Part shown: positions 1 through 7,941 of the stretch, one piece after another
Layout of the letters: each line of letters begins with the position of its first letter
Position numbering within the stretch: position 1 is the stretch's first letter
Source: Gammaproteobacteria bacterium
Lineage (GTDB): Bacteria; Pseudomonadota; Gammaproteobacteria; Pseudomonadales; Pseudomonadaceae
Direction: 5' to 3'
Assembly: GCA_012719655.1 (NCBI GenBank)
Contig: JAAXZZ010000166.1
Location: forward strand, 1 to 41,732
Length of the DNA: 41,732 nt
Made by a program: the position numbers and the translations under genes
Notes under the pieces: generated by a model
Seen by the model: the letters and a program-made list of their open reading frames with translations, nothing else
Database searches by the model: none
Told to the model about the DNA's origin: nothing

Positions 1-243
1 ATACATTGCAATGCCAACTGAACCAGCAGGGAAAATTTTGGCGCTCGACCTTTTAATAGCTTCTTCAGTAATTTTTTCTTCGGAATCCCGAATATATTTA
101 TTAATAAGCTCGCCAGTTTTTATCCAAGGAATCGAACCTGTAAAGTATTCAGAGTTTTTTCTAGAAGGAGTACCACCAGAACCCCATTCAGCGACCTCTC
201 CTAAAGTGGAGTGAACCCAATTCTGCGATTGCTCGTTATCCAT
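1..243 (-). CDS. hsdS: Type I restriction enzyme specificity subunit HsdS, N-terminal part (runs off window)
   Basis: HsdS recognises the DNA target and, with HsdM and HsdR, forms the type I restriction-modification complex. Only the first 81 codons lie in the window. They read W-x-x-x-TLGEVAEWGSGGTPSR near residues 9-28, then GSIPWIKTGEL and a KIFPAGSVGIAMY stretch, the typical opening of a first target recognition domain. The ATG at 243 overlaps the stop of a decayed copy of the hsdR tail (TGATG), which supports this start. The frame is also open back to a TTG near 279 that follows AGGAAAGAG, so a start about 12 codons longer is possible. It is in the same strand and operon as hsdR and the small gene at 292-522; hsdM is not in view and may follow. 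Confidence 0.88.
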   Translation of the reverse strand, partial: MDNEQSQNWVHSTLGEVAEWGSGGTPSRKNSEYFTGSIPWIKTGELINKYIRDSEEKITEEAIKRSSAKIFPAGSVGIAMY

Positions 244-285
244 CACGTCACCAGCCCCCAATTCATTTTTACTATTACTCAATTC
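243..285 (-). repeat. Decayed second copy of the hsdR 3' end
   Basis: On the minus strand the 24 bases at 243-266 match the last 24 bases of hsdR (519-542) at 21 positions. The match continues more weakly, 11 of 19, to 285. Read in the hsdR frame, this copy gives stop-VIVKMNWGLVT-stop against WVIEVMNRELVA-stop in the intact gene. It ends in TGATG, with its stop overlapping the hsdS ATG. I infer it is a relic of an earlier hsdR-hsdS junction. Confidence 0.75.
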
Positions 286-291
286 TCTTTC

Positions 292-522
292 CTATTTATC
301 ACTGGTGCTGATTTTGGCTTTGTTGTTAAGGGTATTTCGTGCTGCTACGTTAATAACTTCTTTCGTACCACGAGCGCGTATCGCAATATTTAAACAATGC
401 GATAAATGCTTAGTATCGCCAGTGCTTGCTGCCTGTGCTAGAAACTCTTGGATATCATCGTTGGTTTCTAAAAAATTAGCGGCATCAAATGATTTGGACT
501 TCATCGCTCTTACATCTGTCAC
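292..522 (-). CDS. Small antitoxin-like protein (COG3636/HigA-type N-terminus), truncated, between hsdR and hsdS
   Basis: This is a 76-residue protein. Residues about 11-45 (FDAANFLETNDDIQEFLAQA, then STGDTKHL and a LNIAIRARG stretch) resemble the N-terminal half of the 'probable addiction module antidote' family of helix-turn-helix proteins, normally about 95-105 residues. The usual second half, with the recognition helix (SRESLYRAL-like), is not recognisable; the tail is Asn/Lys/Ser rich. The GTG start overlaps the hsdR stop by four bases (GTGA), so translation is probably coupled. No RelE/HigB-type toxin is adjacent. It may be an antitoxin remnant or a small regulator of the restriction operon. 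The family link is by eye only. Confidence 0.6.
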   Translation of the reverse strand: MTDVRAMKSKSFDAANFLETNDDIQEFLAQAASTGDTKHLSHCLNIAIRARGTKEVINVAARNTLNNKAKISTSDK

Positions 523-561
523 GCCACCAGCTCCCGATTCATGACTTCAATCACCCAATCC
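519..561 (-). repeat. Intact hsdR 3' end, partner of the repeat at 243-285
   Basis: These bases encode the last residues of HsdR (WVIEVMNRELVA and the stop). The same segment recurs in decayed form 276 bases downstream, just before hsdS. The spacing of 276 is a multiple of three, so the frame relation is kept. Confidence 0.75.
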
Positions 562-3326
562 ATCTTGTCTCCAAATAATTGATACATGCGCCCTAGGCCG
601 CCTTGGGCATCAAAGGGTGTATTGTCGAGGTCTTCACGTTCAAAGTGCGTGGAGTCGGTAATGTGGTCGCGTATTAAACGCAGCCATGCCATTTGTTGTT
701 CATTAAACTTTTCTCTATCGCCTGCGTGGTATTGCATGATCCAGCTTTGAAAGTTTTTACGCACGGTGGCATCAAACGGCGTAATGCTGCTATCAATGCC
801 ACACACGCGGCGAATTAAGGCGACTAAAGCGGTTAGCTCGGCAACGGGCGTGGTGCCTTTGTAGCTATCGAGGTGCGCGTAGGCTTGCCATACGCGCAAG
901 GGTGCAAGTTTGGGGCGTTCTTGTTTGATTTGCTCTAGCAAAGTTTTTATTTGCGTAAAAGTGACTTCGCTGCGCCGTGCGGGGGTATGGAAATAAATAG
1001 TTAACGCATCAATGGTGTTGGCGTGTTCGGCAAGGTAGTCGGCAAACTCTTGCGTGAGTGCTTGGGCGTTTTCCTCGGTATCGCCTGCCCATTCGGCCTT
1101 TACCAGCTTGTCTAAATCGTCATGCACCACGGTTTGTTCTTTATCACGGCGAATGCTGTCAATCAGCTCTATCAGTTCGCCGTTAAATACTTTGGCGACT
1201 TCGCCCACCAGTTCAGCTTGGGCTTTGTCGCGGTTAGCATCGCCAGGATCTGCGCCTTCGGGCAAGCCTGCAATGTCTAGGGCTTTGCGCTCTACATTGT
1301 CGCCGTCGATGGCGTTAAATAGCTCGCCAACAATGGCTAATAAAGGCACGCCGCCTGCTTTTTCGGCAATGCGGGCGCGTTCTTTATCATCCAGTTGTTT
1401 ATCGAGGCGCGCTAAGCGCGCCGCTAAAGACGACACGGTATCGCTGTCGCTGGCGCCCATCATCACGCCCATGGCTAAGTCTTTTAGCGCCACGCTGGGT
1501 TTGGTAATTAAAGGACGACTGGCGGTTTTTATGGATTTGGTTACACCGATGGCATCAACAATCACATAGTGGGTTTTAGCACTTTGTGCGGAAGGCGTGA
1601 CTTTTTGCAAATTGTCTTTATCCAGCGTACGGGTGCCACGGCCTTTCATTTGTTCAAAATAATTTTTGCTTTTTACGTCGCGCATAAACAATAAGCATTC
1701 TAGGGCTTTTACATCGGTGCCGGTGGCAATCATATCAACGGTCACGGCTATGCGCGGGTAATAGTCGTTGCGTAACTGCGCCAGAATGGTGGCAGGGTCT
1801 TCACCTTTTTCTAATACCTTGCCTTCGCTATCGAGTTTGTCGTTGGCTACGCGGTAGGTGACTTTTTTACAGAATTGGTTACTGCCGCCAAACTCTTCAC
1901 GAATAATTTGAATGATGTCATCGGCGTGGCTGTCGGTTTTGGCAAACACTAAGGTTTTGGGCACTTCTGCTCGGCCAGGAAACATTATCGGTAGTGAATT
2001 TTTAAAGGTGCGGATGACCGTGCGAATTTGGTCGGGGTTAACAATGTCGCGGTCGAGTTGTTTAGCGCTGTAAGCTTCGTCTTCGTCTTGGATTTCCCAA
2101 CGCTTGCGCCGTGTGGTGCGTTCACGCTTTTCAACCTGCTGCTTGGCGGTAATGGTGCCGCCTTGTAATGTTTTTTCTGTTTCGATAATAAAGACTTCGT
2201 TACCTACGTTGACGCCATCGGCCACGGCTTTTTCATGGCTGTATTCGCTGACGACATTCTTACGAAAAAAACCAAAGGTACGCGCATCGGGGGTGGCGGT
2301 TAAGCCAACGAGATACGTATCAAAATACTCAATGACTTGTCGCCAGAGGTTGTAAATAGAGCGATGGCATTCGTCGATAATAATGACGTCAAAAAATTCG
2401 GGTGGAATTTTGGCGTTATACACCACGGGTAAAGGCTCTTTCGGCTTGGTGAGTTGTTCAGCGGGATTTTGTTCTTCCAGAGATTCATCTAACGGCTCAT
2501 CTTTGAGCATGGAATACATGCGCTGAATGGTGCTGATGTACACTTGGGAGTCGGTGCTGATGTGTGCGCTTTTTAGGCGCTGCACACTGTATAGCTCGGT
2601 GAATTTGCGGTTGTCATCATTAGGCACAAAGGTCATAAACTCTTGTTCGGCCTGCTCGCCTAAGTTTTTGGTATCCACTAAAAACAAAATGCGTTTGGCG
2701 CTCACGGGCTCTTTGAGTAAACGGTAGCTGGCCGTAATGGCGGTAAAGGTTTTGCCTGCGCCTGTGGCCATTTGAATTAACGCGCGTGGCCTGTCGTCTT
2801 TAAGTGATTGCTCCAGATTGCTGATGGCGTTTATTTGGCAATCGCGCAGCCCTTCGGTGGGCAAAGGTGGCATGTCTTGCAAGCGAGCACGAAAGCTTTT
2901 GGTTTCGCGTAACCAGCTTGCTAAGGATTCTGGGCGGTGAAAATTAAATACTTCGCGTGAGCGTGGATTGGGATCAGCACCATCGGTAAAGCGCGTGATA
3001 ACGCCCGTGCTTTCGTAAACAAAGCGCAAGGCTTCTTTATTGTGCACCCATTTTAGGCTGGCATTGGCGTAGCCTTGGGATTGTTCTTCCACCGTGGTGA
3101 TTTTTTCGCCCCAGGATTCGGGCTTAGCTTCAATCACGCCTACGGCTTGGCGGTTTACAAAAAGAACATAGTCAGCGGGGCCGACATCGGTTTGATATTC
3201 GCGCACCGCAATGCCTGCCCCCAAATTCAGGTTGATGCTTTTTTTGTTCTGCACCAACCAGCCAGCCTTGGCCAGCATTTGGTCAATGTTATCGCGCGCT
3301 TTTTGTTCGGGTGATTGATTAACCAT
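519..3326 (-). CDS. hsdR: Type I restriction enzyme endonuclease/translocase subunit HsdR (EcoEI-like)
   Basis: HsdR supplies the ATP-driven DNA translocase and nuclease of a type I restriction complex. Order of domains: a PD-(D/E)xK nuclease near the N-terminus (Asp52, EAK at 66-68); a superfamily 2 helicase core with Walker A ATGAGKT at about 187-193, DECH at 318-321, GLTATP at 341-346 and a motif VI-like QMKGRGTR near residue 600; and an EcoEI-type C-terminal region. At 935 residues it is full length with no frameshift. The ATG at 3326 is preferred because AAGGA lies seven bases upstream; a GTG two codons earlier sits too close to that site. It is first in its operon, followed by the small gene and hsdS. 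Confidence 0.96.
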   Translation of the reverse strand: MVNQSPEQKARDNIDQMLAKAGWLVQNKKSINLNLGAGIAVREYQTDVGPADYVLFVNRQAVGVIEAKPESWGEKITTVEEQSQGYANASLKWVHNKEALRFVYESTGVITRFTDGADPNPRSREVFNFHRPESLASWLRETKSFRARLQDMPPLPTEGLRDCQINAISNLEQSLKDDRPRALIQMATGAGKTFTAITASYRLLKEPVSAKRILFLVDTKNLGEQAEQEFMTFVPNDDNRKFTELYSVQRLKSAHISTDSQVYISTIQRMYSMLKDEPLDESLEEQNPAEQLTKPKEPLPVVYNAKIPPEFFDVIIIDECHRSIYNLWRQVIEYFDTYLVGLTATPDARTFGFFRKNVVSEYSHEKAVADGVNVGNEVFIIETEKTLQGGTITAKQQVEKRERTTRRKRWEIQDEDEAYSAKQLDRDIVNPDQIRTVIRTFKNSLPIMFPGRAEVPKTLVFAKTDSHADDIIQIIREEFGGSNQFCKKVTYRVANDKLDSEGKVLEKGEDPATILAQLRNDYYPRIAVTVDMIATGTDVKALECLLFMRDVKSKNYFEQMKGRGTRTLDKDNLQKVTPSAQSAKTHYVIVDAIGVTKSIKTASRPLITKPSVALKDLAMGVMMGASDSDTVSSLAARLARLDKQLDDKERARIAEKAGGVPLLAIVGELFNAIDGDNVERKALDIAGLPEGADPGDANRDKAQAELVGEVAKVFNGELIELIDSIRRDKEQTVVHDDLDKLVKAEWAGDTEENAQALTQEFADYLAEHANTIDALTIYFHTPARRSEVTFTQIKTLLEQIKQERPKLAPLRVWQAYAHLDSYKGTTPVAELTALVALIRRVCGIDSSITPFDATVRKNFQSWIMQYHAGDREKFNEQQMAWLRLIRDHITDSTHFEREDLDNTPFDAQGGLGRMYQLFGDKMDWVIEVMNRELVA

Positions 3327-3345
3327 AGGCACATCCTTGGTGTAG

Positions 3346-3421
3346 AGCTGTTAAATATCCGGCTAAGTCTAGCAAGTATTAGCAAATCTAACCGTAAAGG
3401 CACACTATTTTAGTAACAGCT
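3346..3421. repeat. Spaced inverted repeat upstream of hsdR
   Basis: AGCTGTTA at 3346-3353 and TAACAGCT at 3414-3421 are perfect 8-base inverted arms about 60 bases apart, in the short region between the tRNA and hsdR. They could be operator half-sites controlling the restriction operon or chance. No convincing -10/-35 pair was identified between them. Confidence 0.25.
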
Positions 3422-3462
3422 TAGTCACACGCGTAGAAACGTTTGTCGCAGATAGTTTTAAA

Positions 3463-3539
3463 TGGCCCGCCCTGCAGGATTTGAACCTGCGGCCTCACCC
3501 TTAGGAGGGGTGCGCTCTATCCAGCTGAGCTAAGGGCGG
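3463..3539 (-). tRNA. tRNA-Arg (anticodon CCU)
   Basis: The 77-base cloverleaf reads directly. The acceptor arms are CCGCCCT and AGGGCGG with discriminator G and an encoded CCA. The D arm GCTC...GAGC, the anticodon stem CACCC/GGGTG with loop CTCCTAA (anticodon CCT), and the T arm GCAGG-TTCAAAT-CCTGC are all present. It decodes AGG. Its 3' end faces the hsdR operon, the side on which elements usually insert at tRNA genes. Confidence 0.97.
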
Positions 3540-3726
3540 TCAGAGTAACCGGCGCAATACCGGTAAGAAGCGTTGCTATAGATAGCAAGTGTGCAACATT
3601 AAAGCGCCGTGGCGATTGCCGTGGCAAAGAAAGCTTCGATGCACGTAGTAAGCGACGGCAGCAGTCTTTTAGCGCGAAGCATGATACCCAGTCAGGTTAA
3701 GGTTGTCATGCGTTCGCGCAGAAAAA

Positions 3727-4377
3727 TCACCGCCAATCTTTTAGCGCTTGTTGGGCGGCGCTATTGAGTGGTTTTGCCAGCAAGCCAGTGGGCACTAGGT
3801 TGACGCTGTATACCGCACCATCGGCGATGGGCAAATAGTTGACGCGTAAAGCAGCGGCATCAACGATGAATAAGTCTTTTTGCAAAGTGCGCAACCAATA
3901 CCAGAAGTCGACACCGTACCAACTGCGTGCCAGCTCAACTTCAGTAAACTGTGCGAGCTCTTGCTGCTCAATGGCTAAAAAACGACCGTTTAAGGTTTCT
4001 AACCGATAGCCCGGCTGCAAGCCAATTAAATCCGCTAAGCCTTTCCATTTCAGCTGACGCACATCCAGCTGCCACAAATCCCCGTCAAGCAAAAATGTGC
4101 GCTCGCTCGCTCCGTCTAAAATCGTCACTTGATAGCGTTGCGGTGCTTGCGCTTGCACGCTTAAGGTAAATAGCGGTTTGTCTTGTGGGATTTCTTGGTA
4201 GGTGCTGATATCGTAAGCCACCAACCCTCCAACAAGGGCAACAGCCAATAAGCTCAGGCCCAGCATGCCGCGCAGCCAGCCCATTAACCAACGGTCACCG
4301 GTGAGTATGCGGCCAGCAAAAAGCAAGACGACAAACGCCAAGACTGCAAAGCCAATGGCAAGCCCAATAAATTGCAT
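3727..4377 (-). CDS. Conserved membrane protein of unknown function (two N-terminal helices)
   Basis: This 216-residue protein has two strongly hydrophobic segments (about residues 3-25 and 36-56), followed by a soluble region of about 150 residues rich in Trp and Tyr, for example SWYGVDFWYWLRTL. Similar Pseudomonas proteins sit next to the TSUP permease gene and are often labelled 'cation/multidrug efflux pump'. Two helices and no transporter motif make that label doubtful. The ATG is preceded by AAGGAA at seven bases. It is divergent from the permease at 4481. The soluble part is probably periplasmic or cytosolic and anchored, but I cannot assign a role. Confidence 0.85.
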   Translation of the reverse strand: MQFIGLAIGFAVLAFVVLLFAGRILTGDRWLMGWLRGMLGLSLLAVALVGGLVAYDISTYQEIPQDKPLFTLSVQAQAPQRYQVTILDGASERTFLLDGDLWQLDVRQLKWKGLADLIGLQPGYRLETLNGRFLAIEQQELAQFTEVELARSWYGVDFWYWLRTLQKDLFIVDAAALRVNYLPIADGAVYSVNLVPTGLLAKPLNSAAQQALKDWR

Positions 4378-4411
4378 GCAAAATTTCCTTATGGGTGTTT
4401 AATAGGTTGGC

Positions 4412-4441
4412 ATTATGCGTGGCTAATACCCTTTCGTCCAA
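4412..4441 (-). promoter_or_regulatory. Possible sigma-70 promoter for the 216-residue membrane protein gene
   Basis: Minus strand: TTGGAC (4436-4441), an 18-base spacer, and CATAAT (4412-4417). The -10 is 5/6 to consensus and the -35 only 3/6. It lies about 35 bases from the start codon at 4377. Confidence 0.3.
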
Positions 4442-4480
4442 ACTCTGTTCTGTGCGTTGTCACACAGGTTAAGGTTTTTT

Positions 4481-5266
4481 ATGTCTCTAACGCTCAATCT
4501 CGTTGCTGAACCCCATGTTTTATTAATTTTAGTGGCTGTGGCGTTTATCGCCGGTTTTATTGATGCCATTGCTGGCGGCGGTGGCTTGCTGACGATTCCA
4601 GCGCTGTTAATGGCAGGCCTACCGCCACACTTAGTGTTAGGCACTAACAAACTCTGCGCCACCTTTGTCTCAGCAACGGCAAGTTTTACCTTTTATCGCA
4701 AAGGTTTATTCAATCCTAAAAAATGGCGTAACGGTTTAATCGCAACAGCCATTGGTGCCACCTTAGGCGCGCTGTTGGCGCAACGTTTACCGGCTGAATG
4801 GCTGAATCAAATGTTACCCGTGGTGGTCTTTGCTTGCGCTGTGTATTTGTTGTTTGGCCGCACCCCACAGGTCAGCGAGAGCAGTACTGCGGTCATCAAA
4901 ACCACACGGCAATGGCCACAGGGCTTAAGTTTAGGCTTTTTTGATGGCGTTGCCGGCCCCGGCACAGGAGCATTTTGGACAGTCAGCACGCTACTGCTCT
5001 ACCCCTTGGATCTACTGCGCGCCAGCGGCGTAGCCCGCTCAATGAATTTTGTCAGTAACGCCGCGGCACTGAGCATGTTTATTATCAGTGGCAATGTTGC
5101 CTGGGCGTTAGGTATCGGCATGGGAGCATCATTGATGCTGGGTGCAGCCGTTGGCGCAAAAGTCGCTATTGGTGGTGGTAATCGCTTAATTCGCCCAGTG
5201 TTTATTTTGGTCGTAATGACCTTGGCGGCACGTTTAGCGTGGCAACATTGGTTCGGCGCGGCCTAG
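4481..5266 (+). CDS. TSUP (TauE/SafE, YfcA-type) family permease
   Basis: This is a 261-residue integral membrane protein of the sulfite exporter TauE/SafE family, inner membrane. The repeated family signature is visible: [19 protein letters not shown] near the N-terminus and [18 protein letters not shown] in the second half. About seven or eight hydrophobic segments are present. The substrate cannot be read from sequence; relatives move sulfur-containing or small organic anions. ATG at 4481 is chosen because AAGG lies six bases upstream; a longer reading from a TTG at 4457 has no such site. Its 3' end overlaps the convergent nudC gene by 33 bases. Confidence 0.88.
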   Translation: MSLTLNLVAEPHVLLILVAVAFIAGFIDAIAGGGGLLTIPALLMAGLPPHLVLGTNKLCATFVSATASFTFYRKGLFNPKKWRNGLIATAIGATLGALLAQRLPAEWLNQMLPVVVFACAVYLLFGRTPQVSESSTAVIKTTRQWPQGLSLGFFDGVAGPGTGAFWTVSTLLLYPLDLLRASGVARSMNFVSNAAALSMFIISGNVAWALGIGMGASLMLGAAVGAKVAIGGGNRLIRPVFILVVMTLAARLAWQHWFGAA

Positions 5267-6085
5267 ACGCTTAGCCACATACAAATCAATTAAGTAACGG
5301 GCAATGGAGTTTTGCGCGGGCAGTAACGGTAAATTGTGGATACTAAACCACTGCGCATCTTCGATTTCATCAGGCTGTGGCGTAATCTCACCACTGTGGT
5401 ATTGCGCGTGAAAGCCGAGCATCAGCGAGTGTGGAAATGGCCAGTTTTGACTGGTGATATAGCGTATATCAGTAATTTCCACACTGACTTCTTCGCGCAC
5501 TTCACGGGCGACACAGTGTTCAACGCTTTCATTGGGCTCAACATAGCCAGCTAAAGCACTGTACATGCCATCCACAAAACGTGGTGAGCGTGCCAGCAGG
5601 ATTTCATCACCACGACTGACAACAACAATCATACTGGGCGATAAGCGCGGGTATTGCTGTAACTGACAGTGATGACATTGCATCATGCGATGGCCGACAG
5701 CCTGTTGCATCGCTTGTCCACAACTGCCACAAAAACGATGCTCACGCGCCCAAGTGCCAATCTGACTGGCAAAGCCCAGCAAACGGAACAAGGTTAAATG
5801 TCCATCGAGCATAAACTGACGCAAGCTCAACCAGCTAAATCCAGACAATTGCACGGGCCGTTCAAGCTCAAGCATAAACACGGGCTCACCATTAAGGTAA
5901 CCGATGCCTTGCTCAGCAATAATCGTTTCTCCAAGCTGTGTTGTGAGCCACTGCCGCGCAAACAGCACACCACCAGCATCCGCCAAAAAACGCATACCAT
6001 AGTGCGCGACCACCAAACCGCCAGCACAAGCTGTATCTGGCATGCCTTGCTGCCAATCGAGCTCTCCCATCATGCTGTCCTGCAT
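5234..6085 (-). CDS. nudC: NAD(H)/NAD-RNA decapping pyrophosphatase NudC
   Basis: NudC is a Nudix hydrolase that cleaves NADH and removes NAD caps from RNA, giving NMN(H). Visible features: a zinc ribbon with Cys119, Cys122, Cys137 and Cys140; a Nudix box from Gly180 to Val200 with Glu186, Arg194, Glu195, Glu198 and Glu199; and the family signature SQNWPFPHS at 212-220. Where most Nudix boxes end EExG, this one reads EEVS, which should be tolerated since the metal-binding glutamates are intact. The first ATG abuts the fimL stop directly (TAAATG). ATGs at 6073 or 6070 have a better placed AGGA and may be the true start. Probably co-transcribed with fimL. Confidence 0.94.
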   Translation of the reverse strand: MQDSMMGELDWQQGMPDTACAGGLVVAHYGMRFLADAGGVLFARQWLTTQLGETIIAEQGIGYLNGEPVFMLELERPVQLSGFSWLSLRQFMLDGHLTLFRLLGFASQIGTWAREHRFCGSCGQAMQQAVGHRMMQCHHCQLQQYPRLSPSMIVVVSRGDEILLARSPRFVDGMYSALAGYVEPNESVEHCVAREVREEVSVEITDIRYITSQNWPFPHSLMLGFHAQYHSGEITPQPDEIEDAQWFSIHNLPLLPAQNSIARYLIDLYVAKRLGRAEPMLPR

Positions 6086-7756
6086 TTAAGCTAGAGCTCC
6101 CAGCGCTCGTAAGCTTTCATCGGCTAAATCCAGCACGCTACGGTTTTCTTTGGCTTGCAACAGCACACCACCTTCAAGGTAGTACTCAAGACTGGATAAC
6201 GCATCCGCCAGGGTTTCAAGCATATGCTCTGACGGCATGGTGGCGGCCTCCAGCATATGCTGCTGGATGTGGCGAGCACAGGCTCCCACCTGCTCAGCCG
6301 CACGCTCTTGCCCTAAGAACAATAAGCCACCACGCACGTTGAATAAACTACTTGGCACATTGGCCAAATGCATTTTATCGCCATTGGACTCAAGAAATGC
6401 AGTAATCGCACGCTTAGCTAAGCTCAAGCCACTTTTCGCTTCATCGTTGACAACAATACGTGCTTCTAATAACTGATGTTTAGCAAAGGATTCGGCCTCA
6501 CTCAGGGGCTCACTCTTCTGATTCTGCACTTGGCGTTCGCCGCGCTCAAGTCCGGCAACCATGCTTTCCACATACAATAGAGTATCGGCTAACGCTGATA
6601 AATCGGCGTGCTCCACAGTTTTTCCTGCGGTCCAACTTTCAACTATAGTTAAATGCCTTCTCAGTGAATTGGCAGCGGCATTTAGCCCCACCATCGCCAA
6701 GGTTTTTTCTAGCTTAGCAAGGATCAAATGCAGATTACCGAGCACTTCATGTTGTGCCGTACCGCGCTCAACCAAATCGAGCAAGTCTTTGGCACTAATA
6801 AGCTCTTCGCGAATCGCCGCAGAAAGAGAACGCAGCACGTTTTGTCCGGGACCCGATAAGCGCTGATACTCATCTTCGAGCATGTGATCGGTAAAAGGTA
6901 AGGTCGGTAGGTTGGTTAGGCTACGCACCTGCTCTGCCATCTCGCCACTGCTATTGGCCAATGCAATCAAATACAGCAAATCTTTGATCACGCCACGGGC
7001 AGCAACGTAATGACTGCTGTCGGTTTGCAGCTTAATCTCACGATCGACTCGGGCAAAAAGCTGTTTACGACTTTTTTTCGGCAGTAACTGTCCATCTGCG
7101 TACGACTCTAGCGCAGCACAAGCCACCCAATATAAATGACTGACCGCTTGGCCAGCATACAGACGATCTAAGCGCTGCATAGCGCGCATCATTAAACGTA
7201 AACTGGCTTGGATATTCTCCTCACGGATAAACCCCAACAAACCAACTTGATACATGTGACGTAAACGCCGCGCTTGCAGCAATACGTCAGTCGTTCCGGC
7301 AGTGCTCGATGGCAGCAGCGGACGCTGTACATCCAAGCGCGCAACAAAAAAGAAGCTTTCTGGCAAAGGCGTTTGTTTTCCTGCAATGCGCAGCTTATTA
7401 ATCGCAGGTAACAAGAGTTCAGGCATTTCAACCCAGTGCGCCTCTAGCTGCTCTAAATAGCTGCGCAATACATGCAGGGCGTTATTAATCGCGGTGAGCT
7501 GATGATTTCTATCATCTGTTGCACCCGCAGGAATATCCATCGCCAAAGCGCGTGTCTCTTCTGCCAGCAATTCTGCACCAGTCAGCTCAACCAATGACAA
7601 AATGCCTTTAATTTGTTGCAAATTGCTCACCGCATTTTGCAACAATACACCATTGTCTCGAGCCTCGAGAAACTGCTCCAGATACTGCTGGGTTTCCGCC
7701 ATGGTGGCGAAGAGCTCATCGCGAACCATGCTTAGGGACGTTGCTCCAGTAACCAT
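6086..7756 (-). CDS. fimL: FimL, regulator of type IV pili and cAMP signalling
   Basis: In P. aeruginosa FimL is a cytoplasmic scaffold needed for full CyaB adenylate cyclase activity, twitching and virulence gene expression. It resembles the N-terminal Hpt-like part of ChpA but lacks phosphorylatable histidines. This protein of about 556 residues has the family opening MVTGATSLSMVRDELFATM and is helical throughout, with length close to the known ~557. The ATG at 7756 is chosen because AGGA lies eight bases upstream; the ATG three codons earlier overlaps that site. It directly precedes nudC. No pil or chp genes are nearby, as is usual for fimL. Confidence 0.9.
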   Translation of the reverse strand: MVTGATSLSMVRDELFATMAETQQYLEQFLEARDNGVLLQNAVSNLQQIKGILSLVELTGAELLAEETRALAMDIPAGATDDRNHQLTAINNALHVLRSYLEQLEAHWVEMPELLLPAINKLRIAGKQTPLPESFFFVARLDVQRPLLPSSTAGTTDVLLQARRLRHMYQVGLLGFIREENIQASLRLMMRAMQRLDRLYAGQAVSHLYWVACAALESYADGQLLPKKSRKQLFARVDREIKLQTDSSHYVAARGVIKDLLYLIALANSSGEMAEQVRSLTNLPTLPFTDHMLEDEYQRLSGPGQNVLRSLSAAIREELISAKDLLDLVERGTAQHEVLGNLHLILAKLEKTLAMVGLNAAANSLRRHLTIVESWTAGKTVEHADLSALADTLLYVESMVAGLERGERQVQNQKSEPLSEAESFAKHQLLEARIVVNDEAKSGLSLAKRAITAFLESNGDKMHLANVPSSLFNVRGGLLFLGQERAAEQVGACARHIQQHMLEAATMPSEHMLETLADALSSLEYYLEGGVLLQAKENRSVLDLADESLRALGALA

Positions 7757-7863
7757 GCCTAGCATCCTGTTCTAAAAATACATTGCAAAATATCAAACAA
7801 CACTAATAGCTTTTACTACCCACCAACAAGCTTCAGAGTTACAGACGGTCAATCGCATATACT

Positions 7864-7894
7864 AACAAGGCTGCACAGTGAAGTGCAGCTTGTT
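7864..7894 (-). terminator. Hairpin after the crotonase gene
   Basis: ACAAG(G)CTGCAC and GTGCAG-CTTGT form a stem of about 11 pairs with one bulged base and a six-base loop (AGTGAA). It is located about 48 bases beyond the crotonase stop on the minus strand. The following T-run is poor, so termination may be weak. Confidence 0.45.
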
Positions 7895-7941
7895 CTTCAG
7901 AGTATGCGGTGTTTAACAATCCCACCACACAAGCTCTGCCA

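Noticed and set aside
305..544. A 79-codon plus-strand frame opposite the small gene
   Set aside because: Antisense to hsdR end and to the small gene; composition looks like a mirrored frame, with no ribosome site.
1054..1569. A 171-codon open frame on the plus strand inside hsdR
   Set aside because: It is antisense to the well-conserved HsdR C-terminal region, has a Ser/Ala-rich composition typical of a shadow frame and no ribosome site.
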